A stretch of DNA of 64,000 nucleotides from positions 620,001-684,000 of the forward strand of contig NZ_CP066802.1 in the NCBI RefSeq assembly GCF_016598775.1, read 5' to 3'. A model generated the notes under the pieces. The model made no database searches. It had not been told where the DNA came from and saw nothing but the letters and a program-made list of their open reading frames with translations. Position 1 is the first letter of the stretch. Each line of letters starts with the position of its first letter. This DNA is from Actinomyces weissii (GTDB lineage Bacteria; Actinomycetota; Actinomycetes; Actinomycetales; Actinomycetaceae). The position numbers and the translations under genes are program-made. Positions 24,941-35,839 of this stretch are shown here, one piece after another.

Positions 24941-26905
24941 ATGTGTGGAATTGTTGGTCATGTTGGTCCCGCTGACTCAGCCTCCGCAGCCTCGGCAGGA
25001 ACCCTAGGCTCCAACCGCTCCCTGGAGGTGCTGCTGGACGGGCTCAGCCGCCTGGAGTACCGCGGTTACGACTCCGCTGGCGTGGCCCTGGTCTCCTCGC
25101 AGGGCATGGACGTCGTCAAGGTCGCAGGCAAGCTGGAGGGGCTGCGCACCGCCCTGGCCGACCGGCACCCGGCCCCGGCCACCACCGGTATCGGGCACAC
25201 CCGCTGGGCCACCCACGGCGGCCCCACCGCCGCCAACGCCCACCCCCACCAGGCCGGTGACCTGGCGGTGGTGCACAACGGCATCATCGAGAACTTCCGC
25301 CAGCTGCGGGTGGAGGTGGAGGCGGCGGGCCGCGCCCTGGCCTCGGACACGGACACGGAGGTGGTGGCCCACCTGCTGGACCTGGAGCTGGCCGCCCGCC
25401 TGGAGGCTGCGGGCTGCCAGCACACGGCCACCGGCTGGCGGGGCCCGGACGGCGCCGCCCCCGACAGCGCGCTGGCCCGCAGGCTGCTGGTGGAGACCAT
25501 GCGCGCCGTAACCGCCCGCCTGGAAGGCACCTTCGCGCTGCTGGCCCTCACACCGCTGGTTCCCGGGGTGATCGTGGCCGCCCGCCGCTCCAGCCCCCTG
25601 GTGATCGGGCTGGGCGAGGGTGAGAACTTCCTGGGCTCCGACGTCGCCGCCTTCGTGTCATTCACCAAGCAGGCTGCTGAGGTGGGCGACGACCAGGTGC
25701 TGCTGCTCAGCGCCGACGCCGTCACCGTGTGGGACGCCCAGGGTGAGGTGGTCGAGCCCCGCCGCTGGGAGGTCTCCTGGGACGCCTCCGCCGCCGTCAA
25801 GGGCGGTTACGCCACCTTCATGGACAAGGAGATCCACGAGCAGCCCACAGCCGTGGCCGACACCCTGCGCGGGCGCGTGGACCAGAACGGGGAGCTGGTC
25901 CTGGACGAGATGCGCATCGACCCCGCCCTGCTGCGCAGCATCGACAAGATCATCGTGGTGGCCTGCGGCACCGCCGCCTACGCCGGGCACGTAGCCAAGT
26001 ACGCCATCGAGCACTGGTGCCGCGTGCCCGTGGAGATCGAGCTGGCCCACGAGTTCCGCTACCGTGACCCGATCGTCTCCGAGAAGACCCTGACCGTGGC
26101 GATCTCCCAGTCCGGGGAGACCATGGACACGATCCAGGCGCTGCGCCACGCCCGCGAGCAGGGCTCCAAGGTGCTGGCCATCGTCAACACCTACGGCTCC
26201 ACCATCGCCCGGGAGGCGGACGCCGTGCTCTACACCCACGCCGGGCCGGAGGTGGCGGTGGCCTCCACCAAGGCCTTCATCGCCCAGATCACCGCCTGCT
26301 ACCTGCTGGGCCTGTACCTGGCCGAGCAGCGGGGCAACAAGTGGCCGGACGAGGTGGGCGAGTACCTGGGGCACCTGGCCCAGGTGCCCCGGAAGATCCA
26401 GCAGGTGCTCGACGAGCAGGAGCAGCGGGTCAAGGACCTGGGGGCGCAGCTGGCGGACCAGACCTCCTTCCTGTTCCTGGGGCGGCACGTGGGCTTCCCC
26501 GTGGCCCTGGAGGGGGCCCTGAAGCTCAAGGAGCTCGCCTACGTGCACGCGGAGGGCTTTGCGGCCGGGGAGCTCAAGCACGGGCCGATCGCCCTGGTCG
26601 AGGAGGGCCTGCCGGTGTTCATCATCGTGCCCACCCCGCGCCGCCCGGTGCTGCACGACAAGGTCATCTCCAACATCCAGGAGGTGCGGGCCCGGGGTGC
26701 GCGCACCATCGTGATCGCGGAGGAGGGGGACACGGCGGTGGACGCCTGCGCTGACTACGTGATCCGGGTCCCGCAGACCCCTACGCTCCTGTGGCCGCTG
26801 CTGACGGTGGTGCCCCTGCAGGTCTTCGCCGCCGCCCTGGCCGCCGCCAGGGGGCTGGACGTGGACCAGCCCCGCAACCTGGCCAAGTCCGTCACCGTCG
26901 AGTAG
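24941..26905 (+). CDS. glmS: Glutamine-fructose-6-phosphate aminotransferase (isomerising)
   Basis: GlmS makes glucosamine-6-phosphate from fructose-6-phosphate and glutamine, the entry to amino-sugar synthesis. It has 654 residues. The class II amidotransferase domain starts at Cys2 (MCGIVGHVG, with RWATHGGPTAANAHPH), and two SIS domains follow (SQSGETMDTIQALRHA; ASTKAFIAQITACYLL). The end is QPRNLAKSVTVE, the conserved closing segment. A loop of about 25 residues (near 150-175) is longer than in E. coli. No glmS riboswitch-like leader is evident in the 121-base gap to coaA. The gene converges on acpS with only 10 bases between stops. Confidence 0.96.
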   Translation: MCGIVGHVGPADSASAASAGTLGSNRSLEVLLDGLSRLEYRGYDSAGVALVSSQGMDVVKVAGKLEGLRTALADRHPAPATTGIGHTRWATHGGPTAANAHPHQAGDLAVVHNGIIENFRQLRVEVEAAGRALASDTDTEVVAHLLDLELAARLEAAGCQHTATGWRGPDGAAPDSALARRLLVETMRAVTARLEGTFALLALTPLVPGVIVAARRSSPLVIGLGEGENFLGSDVAAFVSFTKQAAEVGDDQVLLLSADAVTVWDAQGEVVEPRRWEVSWDASAAVKGGYATFMDKEIHEQPTAVADTLRGRVDQNGELVLDEMRIDPALLRSIDKIIVVACGTAAYAGHVAKYAIEHWCRVPVEIELAHEFRYRDPIVSEKTLTVAISQSGETMDTIQALRHAREQGSKVLAIVNTYGSTIAREADAVLYTHAGPEVAVASTKAFIAQITACYLLGLYLAEQRGNKWPDEVGEYLGHLAQVPRKIQQVLDEQEQRVKDLGAQLADQTSFLFLGRHVGFPVALEGALKLKELAYVHAEGFAAGELKHGPIALVEEGLPVFIIVPTPRRPVLHDKVISNIQEVRARGARTIVIAEEGDTAVDACADYVIRVPQTPTLLWPLLTVVPLQVFAAALAAARGLDVDQPRNLAKSVTVE

Positions 26906-26915
26906 CTCGTACCCC

Positions 26916-27326
26916 TCAGCGCGGGGCGTCGCCCTCCGCGACGACGAAGGCGAGCGCCAGCGCGCCTTCATGCGACAGGGACAGGTGCCAGTGCCGCACT
27001 CCCGCCGCCTGGGCGACCTGTGCCGTGACCCCCTGCAGGCGGAGGCCGGGGACCGCCCCGGGTGGGGTGCTGACCTCTATATCAGTCAGCCGCCAGCCCG
27101 TGGGGGGCGCCGCCGGGGAGCGTTGCGGGCCGTGGGCCAGGGCGCTGCCCAGCGCCTTGAGCACCGCCTCCTTCGCGGCCAGCCGCGCCGCCAGGGAGCG
27201 GGGGCGGCCTGCGCACAGCTCGCGTTCGCGGGTTGTGAAGAGCCGGTCCTGTAGCCCCGGGTGCCGTTCCAGGCGGGCGGCCAGACGTGCTACCTCTACG
27301 ACGTCGGTACCTACTGCCACGATCAC
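26916..27326 (-). CDS. acpS: Holo-[acyl-carrier-protein] synthase
   Basis: AcpS transfers phosphopantetheine from CoA to acyl carrier proteins. It has 136 residues if the GTG at 27,326 is used. GTG codons at 27,329 and 27,320 are near alternatives, and a longer open frame to 27,470 is not conserved. The Mg-binding Asp is in VAVGTDVVEVARL near residue 8 and the Glu is in LAAKEAVLKALG near 57. WHLSLSHEGALALAFVV closes the fold. It supports fatty-acid synthesis and is paired with coaA nearby, both in CoA-linked metabolism. Confidence 0.9.
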   Translation of the reverse strand: MIVAVGTDVVEVARLAARLERHPGLQDRLFTTRERELCAGRPRSLAARLAAKEAVLKALGSALAHGPQRSPAAPPTGWRLTDIEVSTPPGAVPGLRLQGVTAQVAQAAGVRHWHLSLSHEGALALAFVVAEGDAPR

Positions 27327-27436
27327 CACCCCAGTGTGCCTTAGCCCCTCAGGTAGTGGGGCTGCGTCCTGCGGCCCGGTTGGTCGCGGGCCCGCTACTG
27401 GTCGACGGCGCCGCCCGACCACGGGAAGATAGGCGC

Positions 27437-28624
27437 ATGAGCCCGCAGTCCCTGACGCTGACCGACACACAGCTGGCAGGCCGTCTACGGGTGCCAGGGG
27501 CGAAGGACCACAAGTACACCCGTGGGGTGCTGGGCGTGTGGGCAGGCTCCCAGACCTACCCCGGGGCCGCGGTGCTGGCCTGCGCCGCCGCGGTGCGCAC
27601 GGGGGTGGGGCTGGTTCGCCTGCAGGCCCCGCAGCGGGTGGCGGACCTGGTGCTGGCCCGCCGTCCCGAGGTGGTGCCCGCTGCCGGGCGCAGCCAGGCC
27701 CTGTTGATCGGCCCCGGCATCAGCGCGCAGGACGTGCCCCGCGCGGCAGAGGCCGACGCCGCCCTGGCCCTGGCCCTGGGGGACCCGACCACCCCGCCGC
27801 TGCCTGCGGTGCTTGACGCCGGGGCCCTGCCGCTGCTGGCCTGCCGCCTGCAGGCAGGCGCGCGCTGCTGGCCCTGGCACGTGCTCACACCCCACGCGGG
27901 TGAGGCCGCCGTCCTGCTTAGTGGCCTGGGACGGCGTACCAGCCGCCAGCAGGTGGAGGAGGATCCGGAGGCCACCGTCCGGGCGCTATCAGCGATGACT
28001 GGTGCCACGGTGCTGCTCAAAGGCAACCCGACCCTGGTGTCTGGTGAGGGGGGACAGCTCCTTGTACGCCTGGACCCGGGTCCCGCCTGGCTGGCCACCG
28101 CGGGCAGCGGCGACGTACTCGCCGGGGTCCTGGGTGCCCTGCTGGCCGTGGAGGCCGCCTCCTGGGAGAGACCTGACAGTGAGGTTTACCGCGTCGGAGA
28201 AGCCTGCGTCACGGGCCGTGGGCAGGCAGACGCTGCCGAGCCGGGGGCTGGCAGTCCGGGGCCCGCCCCGGTGGACCCGTCTGCGGGTGAGCCGCAGGCG
28301 GCTGACAGTGCCCCGCTGCTACATGGTTCAACCAAATCGGTGCTGGAGTGTTACCAGGAAGATATAAGTCGAGACTCTGTTGCAATTCCAAGCAATAAAA
28401 CTGGAGGTGTGAAGGTGTCCTGCCTCACTGGGCTGGTGCCGGTATGGATGCACCCGCTCCTGGTGACCGCTCTTGGAGGGCGGATTCATGCCCGCGCCGC
28501 AGACATCTGCGCAGGCACCGGCCCGGGCCGTCAGGGGCGTCCGCTGGCTGCCCTGGACCTGGTGGAGACACTGCCCGCGGTGTTGGAGGCACTGCTGGAG
28601 GCAGTGCAAGAATCGGCGTCGTGA
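27437..28624 (+). CDS. nnrD: ADP-dependent NAD(P)H-hydrate dehydratase with an insertion
   Basis: NnrD repairs hydrated NAD(P)H using ADP. It has 395 residues from the ATG at 27,437. The ribokinase-like fold shows HKYTRGVLGVWAGS, LLIGPGISAQD, VLTPHAGEAAVLLSGLG and the catalytic GSGDVLAGVLGALLA. After that motif the family normally runs straight to a helix of the form LHGLAAD. Here about 85 residues intervene (roughly 240-330) before ALGGRIHARAADICAG. The DNA for residues near 305-330 (about 28,350-28,410) is clearly AT-richer than its surroundings. The epimerase half (NnrE) is not fused. The stop overlaps the alr GTG. Confidence 0.85.
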   Translation: MSPQSLTLTDTQLAGRLRVPGAKDHKYTRGVLGVWAGSQTYPGAAVLACAAAVRTGVGLVRLQAPQRVADLVLARRPEVVPAAGRSQALLIGPGISAQDVPRAAEADAALALALGDPTTPPLPAVLDAGALPLLACRLQAGARCWPWHVLTPHAGEAAVLLSGLGRRTSRQQVEEDPEATVRALSAMTGATVLLKGNPTLVSGEGGQLLVRLDPGPAWLATAGSGDVLAGVLGALLAVEAASWERPDSEVYRVGEACVTGRGQADAAEPGAGSPGPAPVDPSAGEPQAADSAPLLHGSTKSVLECYQEDISRDSVAIPSNKTGGVKVSCLTGLVPVWMHPLLVTALGGRIHARAADICAGTGPGRQGRPLAALDLVETLPAVLEALLEAVQESAS

Positions 28625-29955
28625 TCCCACCGCAAGTACCTACCCCTAAGGCCCCGGGCCACGTGCCACCGGGCCTGGATGCTGGTACTGCCCCGGGCGC
28701 GGCAACCGCCCGGGCGGTGGTGGACCTGAAGGCGGTGGCCCACAACGCCCAGGTGCTGGCCCGCGCGGCCGCGATACCTTGGATGGCGGTGGTCAAGGCT
28801 GACGCCTACGGGCACGGCCTGCTGCCGGTGAGCCTGACCTGCCTGCGGGCCGGAGCCTCCTGGCTGGGGGTGGCGCAGCTGGCGGAGGCCCTGCACCTGC
28901 GGGCACTGCTGGACGAGGCCGCCGTCGCCCGCCCGGTTGCTGGTGCTCCGGCCAGCCCGCAGGCGCCCCGGGTGCTGACCTGGATCATGCCGGTGCTGCG
29001 CCCCCAGGAGGCAGCGGGGGAGGGCTCGCCGCTGCGAGCGGCACTTGCCGCCGACCTGGACCTGTCGGTCTCCACCAGCGACCAGCTGGCTGCGGTGACG
29101 GCGGCCGCCCGCGCCCAGGGGCAGATGGCCCGGGTGCACCTGAAGGCCGACACCGGGATGTCCCGGGCCGGGGCGGTGGCGCAGGACCTGCCTGAGCTGG
29201 CCGCCGGTGCACGGCAGGCCCAGGAGGCGGGGCTGATCCAGGTGGTGGGCCTGTGGAGCCACCTGTCGCGGGCCGACGAGCCAGGCAGCGGCTCTACCCA
29301 GGAGCACCTGCGGCGCTTCCGCCTGGCTGAGCAGCTGCTGCACGAGGCGGGCCTGCGTCCGCCGCTGCGGCACCTGGCGGCCACCGGCGGGCTGCTGTGG
29401 CACCCGGAGACCAGGCTGGACCTGGTGCGGGCCGGTATCGGGCTCTACGGGCTCAGTCCGGCCCCGGAGGTGGCCTCTGGCACGGAGCTGGGGCTGCGCC
29501 CGGCCATGCGGCTGGAGTCCCGGCTCCTGCAGGTCAAACGGATCCCGGCGGGACAGGCGGTCTCCTACGGGGGCACCTGGACGGCCCCCACAGACCGTTG
29601 GGTGGGGCTGGTGCCCCTGGGTTACGCCGACGGCGTGCCCCGAGCCGCCGCCTCCTGCGGCCCGGTCTGGGCTGGTGGCAGGCGCACCCAGGTGGTCGGC
29701 AAGGTCTGCATGGACCAGTTCATGATCGACCTGGGCCCCGTGACGGGCAGCGGAGCGCAGCAGGAGCAGCCTGTGCCCCCGGCGCAGGCCGGTGACCCCG
29801 TGGTCCTGTGGGGCGACCCACAGACGCTGCCCGGGGTGCCTACAGCAGACGACTGGGCGCAGGCCTGCGAGACCATCAGCTACGAGATGGTGACCCGGTT
29901 GGGTCCGCGGGTGCCGCGCGCATACACAGACAACAGCGATGAGGAACATTCATGA
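28621..29955 (+). CDS. alr: Alanine racemase
   Basis: Alr is a PLP enzyme that makes D-alanine for peptidoglycan. It has 444 residues from the GTG at 28,621, overlapping the nnrD stop. The PLP lysine is in MAVVKADAYGHG and the catalytic tyrosine is in AVSYGGTWTAP. KVCMDQFMIDLG is the active-site segment from the C-terminal beta domain. Several loops (near 95-115 and 375-395) are longer than in E. coli. Its stop overlaps tsaE as ATGA, so nnrD-alr-tsaE are one coupled unit. Confidence 0.95.
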   Translation: MIPPQVPTPKAPGHVPPGLDAGTAPGAATARAVVDLKAVAHNAQVLARAAAIPWMAVVKADAYGHGLLPVSLTCLRAGASWLGVAQLAEALHLRALLDEAAVARPVAGAPASPQAPRVLTWIMPVLRPQEAAGEGSPLRAALAADLDLSVSTSDQLAAVTAAARAQGQMARVHLKADTGMSRAGAVAQDLPELAAGARQAQEAGLIQVVGLWSHLSRADEPGSGSTQEHLRRFRLAEQLLHEAGLRPPLRHLAATGGLLWHPETRLDLVRAGIGLYGLSPAPEVASGTELGLRPAMRLESRLLQVKRIPAGQAVSYGGTWTAPTDRWVGLVPLGYADGVPRAAASCGPVWAGGRRTQVVGKVCMDQFMIDLGPVTGSGAQQEQPVPPAQAGDPVVLWGDPQTLPGVPTADDWAQACETISYEMVTRLGPRVPRAYTDNSDEEHS

Positions 29956-30536
29956 CCAGCAGCCACAGCGTCCACGAGCTGACCGTGGAGACCAGCGGAC
30001 CTGACGGGACCCGGGAACTTGGGGCCCGCCTGGCCCGGCTGCTGCGCGCGGGTGACCTGGTGCTGCTCTCCGGCGGCCTGGGGGCAGGCAAGACCACCCT
30101 GGCCCAGGGGGTCGGCGCGGCCATGCAGGTGCGGGGCCGGGTCTCCTCACCCACCTTCATCATCGCGCGGGTCCACCCCGCCACCGGGGAGGGGCCGGAC
30201 CTGATCCACGTGGACGCCTACCGGCTCAACAGCCTGGAGGAGGTTGACGCCCTGGACCTGGACTCCTCCCTGGACAGCTCGGTCACGCTGGTGGAGTGGG
30301 GGGAGGACAAGGTGGAGTCCCTGGCCGCTGACCGGCTGGAGATCACCGTAAGCAGGCCTCATGGTGGCCTGGGGGCAGGGCCTGCGCCAAAGCAGGAGGA
30401 AGCTGCCGCTCTGGCCGCCCAGGCGGTCACGGACCTGGCGGAGGCTGATGACGGACGCCGTAGCGTGACTATCAGGGCGGTAGGACCGCGGTGGGCCGGT
30501 ACGGACTGGTCCTCTGTGGCCGTGACCGGGAGCTGA
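29952..30536 (+). CDS. tsaE: t6A biosynthesis ATPase TsaE
   Basis: TsaE is the ATPase partner of TsaB-TsaD in making threonylcarbamoyl-adenosine at tRNA position 37. It has 194 residues. Walker A GGLGAGKTT is near 40-48, switch-like SSPTFIIARVH follows, then HVDAYRLNSLEEVDALDLD and VTLVEWGEDK. About 45 extra residues at the C-terminus are poorly conserved. It is translationally coupled to alr. Confidence 0.95.
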   Translation: MTSSHSVHELTVETSGPDGTRELGARLARLLRAGDLVLLSGGLGAGKTTLAQGVGAAMQVRGRVSSPTFIIARVHPATGEGPDLIHVDAYRLNSLEEVDALDLDSSLDSSVTLVEWGEDKVESLAADRLEITVSRPHGGLGAGPAPKQEEAAALAAQAVTDLAEADDGRRSVTIRAVGPRWAGTDWSSVAVTGS

Positions 30537-30546
30537 GAGCCCCAGT

Positions 30547-31407
30547 ATGTGCTGCAGCTATCTTCCCCAACAGGTAAGCCGCTCCTGGCTGGCCCTCACC
30601 GGATCACTTCTCCTGGCCTCCGTGCTGGTTCTCCATACCTCCCCGGCCCCCCGCGCGGCCGCGACCGAGGCGGTACCTGCCGCCGTCAGCGAGTGGCTGC
30701 GAAGCAGCGCCCCACAGGTTGTGTCAGACGCCACCCCCGGTGGGGTGCCCAACTCAGAGGTCAGTGTCATGGAGCCCGTGCGGGTGTGGGACTGGGACGA
30801 GTCCTTCCTGCAGGGAGAGCCTCAGGGTAACGGGGTCAAGGACTCTGAGCACTGGGCTGCCGCCGTGCAGGTGCTGGGGCAGACCGTGGGGGCGGTGCAC
30901 CTGTGGACGGGGGACGCCCTCCGCTACAGCAGGCGGGTGGCCCCTGGATCCCACCAGGACGCTCCCGCCCCGGCGGCAGCCGCCTCGGCCCGGCCCCGCC
31001 TGAGCGCTGTCCCCTTGGCCAAGGAGATGGTCCTCCACGGCGAGTACCTGGCTGACCCGCTCCTAGGTGATGCCTTGCTGAACGCTCTTCTCCAGCAGAC
31101 CCAGGCGGGTGCCGAAGGCGCAGGGATGGTAGTCCACGACCAGGTGGACCAGTCCTGGTTCGTGGTGCGTGACGCAGTGGTGCGGCCTGTCGGGCAGAGC
31201 GTGCTGGCCGGTGAGCTGCCGGTAGGCGTCTACGCCAGGATCGTGCAGGAGCGGCGTGCCGTTGCCGGGCCGGGTGACTTACCGATCTGGAACGGCTGGC
31301 TGCCAGGCCCCCAGCTGGTCTGGGTGGCGGTGGGCGGCTTCGGGCTGCTGGCCGTGACCGCGGTGCTGATGGCTTGGCGGCACGAGCGCCAGGTGTCGGA
31401 GGACTAG
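30547..31407 (+). CDS. Membrane-anchored protein of unknown function
   Basis: A 286-residue protein with a hydrophobic N-terminal segment (about 14-30, LALTGSLLLASVLVL) and a second hydrophobic segment near the C-terminus (about 255-278) ending in RHERQVSED. The roughly 220 residues between would lie outside the cell. They contain no cysteine and no motif I recognise. It sits 10 bases after tsaE and before tsaB, an unusual place because tsaE and tsaB are normally adjacent in this cluster. The start has no obvious ribosome site. A cell-envelope role is likely but unproven. Confidence 0.6.
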   Translation: MCCSYLPQQVSRSWLALTGSLLLASVLVLHTSPAPRAAATEAVPAAVSEWLRSSAPQVVSDATPGGVPNSEVSVMEPVRVWDWDESFLQGEPQGNGVKDSEHWAAAVQVLGQTVGAVHLWTGDALRYSRRVAPGSHQDAPAPAAAASARPRLSAVPLAKEMVLHGEYLADPLLGDALLNALLQQTQAGAEGAGMVVHDQVDQSWFVVRDAVVRPVGQSVLAGELPVGVYARIVQERRAVAGPGDLPIWNGWLPGPQLVWVAVGGFGLLAVTAVLMAWRHERQVSED

Positions 31408-31506
31408 CCGACGGCGGGGCTGCGTTGGCCGTGCCGGTTGCGTTGGCCCGGCTAGGCCCTTGGGCCTCTGGGCAGGGGTGCTGGGGTCGCGGTCCCGGGC
31501 CGGGGC

Positions 31507-31512
31507 TAGGCT
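31507..31512 (+). promoter_or_regulatory. -10 box for a leaderless tsaB transcript
   Basis: TAGGCT, then 6 bases, then the GTG start of tsaB. There is no ribosome site. The -35 region is weak. Confidence 0.45.
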
Positions 31513-31518
31513 TGGGGC

Positions 31519-32229
31519 GTGCGTGTTATCTCCATCGACTCCTCCCTTGGCACCCAGCTGCTGGCCTGCGACGCCCTCCGCGACCCGGGTACGGGCCGCC
31601 TGGAGCTGCGCGTCCTGCACCGTGCCGAGCAGGCTGACCCCCGCCACCACGCCGAGTCCCTGGGGCCCATGCTCGCCCAGGTGCTGGAGCGGCTCGACAG
31701 CGACGGGCTGCCGCTGGAGGCGGTGGTGGCGGCCACGGGGCCCGCGCCCTTCACGGGGCTGCGCGCCGGGCTGGTAACCGCCCGGGTCCTGGGCCGCGCC
31801 CGGTCAGTTCCGGTGCACGGTGTGCCCAGCCTCGACGCCGTCGCCCGCCTGGCCCTGGACGAGCTGCCTGAGGGCGCCACGGTGCTGGTAGCCACTGACG
31901 CCCGCCGCAAGGAGGTGTACGCCGCCAGGTACCGGGCCGCCGGGGCGGACGACGTCGAGCGGCTGGACGGCTTCCTGGTGGCGGCGCCGCAGGAGGCGCT
32001 GGACCTGGGGCCCGCCGATGCCGTAGCCGGTTCCGGGGCTCGGCTCCACCCGGTGCTGGCGGAGGGCCGTCAGGTGCTCGCCCCCGTCTCCGGGGACGCT
32101 CTGACCCAGGTGCGGGTGGCGCTGGCCCGCCTGGAGCGGCTGCCTGCCGGTCAGGTGCTGGACACCGAGCCCCTCTACCTGCGCCACGCCGACGTGCAGA
32201 TGTCCGCTGCCCGTAAGCGGGCCCTGTGA
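31519..32229 (+). CDS. tsaB: t6A biosynthesis protein TsaB
   Basis: TsaB is the inactive TsaD paralogue that dimerises with TsaD in t6A synthesis. It has 236 residues from the GTG at 31,519. The N-terminus VISIDSSLGTQLLACD, the segment VVAATGPAPFTGLRAGLVTAR and the central VLVATDARRKEVYAARY are family features. Its stop overlaps the GTG of rimI. TAGGCT stands 6 bases before the start, which suggests a leaderless mRNA. Confidence 0.92.
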   Translation: MRVISIDSSLGTQLLACDALRDPGTGRLELRVLHRAEQADPRHHAESLGPMLAQVLERLDSDGLPLEAVVAATGPAPFTGLRAGLVTARVLGRARSVPVHGVPSLDAVARLALDELPEGATVLVATDARRKEVYAARYRAAGADDVERLDGFLVAAPQEALDLGPADAVAGSGARLHPVLAEGRQVLAPVSGDALTQVRVALARLERLPAGQVLDTEPLYLRHADVQMSAARKRAL

Positions 32230-32804
32230 CCGCCTGGCGCCTGCGGCCCATGCGCCCCGCGGACCTGCCGCAGATAGCCAGGCTGGAGCAGGAGCTGTTT
32301 GGTGCCGAGGCCTGGAGCCAGGAGCTGCTGACCGCCGAGCTGGCGGCTGCCGCCGGGGTCCGCGGGCCAGTGGACCGCCGCTACCTGGTGGCGGAGGCCG
32401 CTGCCACGGCGGCGGAGACGGTGCAGGCCAGTGGGAGGCCGGATGACGGCGCCGGGCCGGATGACGACGCCGGGCCGGATGGCCGCGAGGGACAGGGGCC
32501 CGGCAGCGGCGTCGTCGTGGGCTATGCCGGGGTGTGGACGGGGGACGGGCAGGGGGAGGCGGACCTGCTGACCATCGCCACGGTCCCCGAGCACCGCCGT
32601 CAGGGCGTAGCCCGCTCCCTGCTGGAGGCGGCGGTGGCCTGCGCCCGCGCCGCCGGGTGCCCCGCCCTGCTGCTGGAGGTGCGGGAGTCCAACACCGCGG
32701 CACAACGGCTCTACCTGGGGCGGGGTTTCAAGCCGTTGGGCAGGCGCAGACGCTACTACACCGCACCTGTGGAGGACGCCTTGGTCATGCGCCTGAACCT
32801 CTAG
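32226..32804 (+). CDS. rimI: RimI-type GNAT N-acetyltransferase
   Basis: A GNAT-fold enzyme of the RimI group (N-terminal acetylation of S18 and other proteins), 192 residues from the GTG at 32,226. LRPMRPADLPQIARLEQELF is the N-terminal substrate-side motif, the acetyl-CoA loop is VPEHRRQGVARSLLEAA, and NTAAQRLYLGRGFKPLGRRR is the C-terminal motif. A low-complexity insertion GRPDDGAGPDDDAGPDGREG, made by an 18-bp tandem duplication at about 32,440-32,480, splits the beta hairpin and is strain-variable in all likelihood. tsaD, its usual neighbour, is 9.3 kb away. Confidence 0.9.
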   Translation: MTAWRLRPMRPADLPQIARLEQELFGAEAWSQELLTAELAAAAGVRGPVDRRYLVAEAAATAAETVQASGRPDDGAGPDDDAGPDGREGQGPGSGVVVGYAGVWTGDGQGEADLLTIATVPEHRRQGVARSLLEAAVACARAAGCPALLLEVRESNTAAQRLYLGRGFKPLGRRRRYYTAPVEDALVMRLNL

Positions 32805-32824
32805 CCCGCGCCTGAGAATTGGCT

Positions 32825-32850
32825 GACAGGCTTGTCACCAAAAGCCTGTC
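32825..32850 (+). terminator. Hairpin after rimI
   Basis: GACAGGCTT (32,825-32,833) pairs with 32,842-32,850 (9 bp) around an 8-base loop. It probably ends the tsaB-rimI transcript. Confidence 0.45.
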
Positions 32851-32999
32851 CAGGGCTGCCGGTGGTGACGTGTGCCCGGCGAGTGTCAGAACCGGCTCCT
32901 ATCGCAAAGATCCGCGCCAGCAATGGGAATAGTGGCGGTCGGTGGGGCTGCGGTGAACCTGGGGCGGCCAAGGCGGCCAGCCGGGCGCCGTGCACTGGC

Positions 33000-33005
33000 T
33001 AGGGT
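33000..33005 (+). promoter_or_regulatory. -10 box for a leaderless sdhC transcript
   Basis: TAGGGT, then 6 bases, then the GTG start of sdhC at 33,012. No ribosome site is present in that spacing. Confidence 0.45.
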
Positions 33006-33011
33006 GTCTTC

Positions 33012-33821
33012 GTGGCCAAGACACTCTCATCCCCAAAGAAGAGGACCGCCTTCACCACGACGGTCTTCATGAAGCGCATGATGGCGGTCTCCGGACTCGT
33101 CTTCCTTTTCTTCGTCGTATTCCACGCCTACGGCAACCTCCACTACTTCCAGGGCGAGGTGGCCTACGACCACTACGCCGTGTTCCTGCGCACCCTGCTG
33201 GAGCCGATCCTCCCCTACGAGGGCTTCCTGTGGATCCTGCGCCTGGCCCTGCTGGTGTGCCTGGCGGCCCACGTGCACAGCGCCTACTCCCTGTGGGCAC
33301 GTAACAAGCGGGCACGTGGCTCGGACCGGTACGCGGTCAAGGTGTCCAAGGCGGACTCCTACGCCTCCCGCTACGCCATGCGCACCATGCGCTGGGGAGG
33401 CACCATCCTGCTGCTGTTCATCATCCTGCACCTGCTGCAGTTCACCACCCTGCACTTCACCCCCGGTGGCGAGTACGTGCACGGACGTGCCTACGCCAAC
33501 ATGTACTGGGGCTTCCAGCTGTGGTGGGTCTACCTGGTCTACGTGGTCGCGCTGATCTCCCTGTGCCTGCACCTGTGGCACGGCGTGTGGTCCGCCCTGC
33601 AGACGCTGGGGGCCACCCGTCGGCAGACCGTCCCCGGTATCCGGATCATCGCTTTCCTGGTGGCCTTCGCGGTCTTCGCCAGCTTCATGGCGGTGCCCAC
33701 CGCGATCCTCTTTGGCATGGTGGACGCCCCCATGGCTGCAACCGACTACTACCCGCAGCTGTGTGAGGCGGTCGGCTCTGCGGCCGAGCACGTCTCCCAC
33801 TGCGCTGCGCTGACCCACTGA
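33012..33821 (+). CDS. sdhC: Succinate dehydrogenase/fumarate reductase cytochrome b subunit
   Basis: This is the single membrane anchor of the b558-type succinate:quinone oxidoreductase (Bacillus/epsilonproteobacterial class), 269 residues with five hydrophobic helices. Candidate haem ligands are His in VVFHAYGNLHYF, HVHSAYSLW, ILHLLQFTTLHF and CLHLWHGVW. No separate sdhD is present, as expected for this class. sdhA follows after 14 bases. It acts in the cytoplasmic membrane and links succinate or fumarate to the quinone pool. Direction (succinate oxidation or menaquinol:fumarate reduction) cannot be told from sequence. Confidence 0.93.
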   Translation: MAKTLSSPKKRTAFTTTVFMKRMMAVSGLVFLFFVVFHAYGNLHYFQGEVAYDHYAVFLRTLLEPILPYEGFLWILRLALLVCLAAHVHSAYSLWARNKRARGSDRYAVKVSKADSYASRYAMRTMRWGGTILLLFIILHLLQFTTLHFTPGGEYVHGRAYANMYWGFQLWWVYLVYVVALISLCLHLWHGVWSALQTLGATRRQTVPGIRIIAFLVAFAVFASFMAVPTAILFGMVDAPMAATDYYPQLCEAVGSAAEHVSHCAALTH

Positions 33822-33835
33822 CCGAGAGCGAGTAA

Positions 33836-35835
<2,000 letters not shown>

Positions 35836-35839
<4 letters not shown>

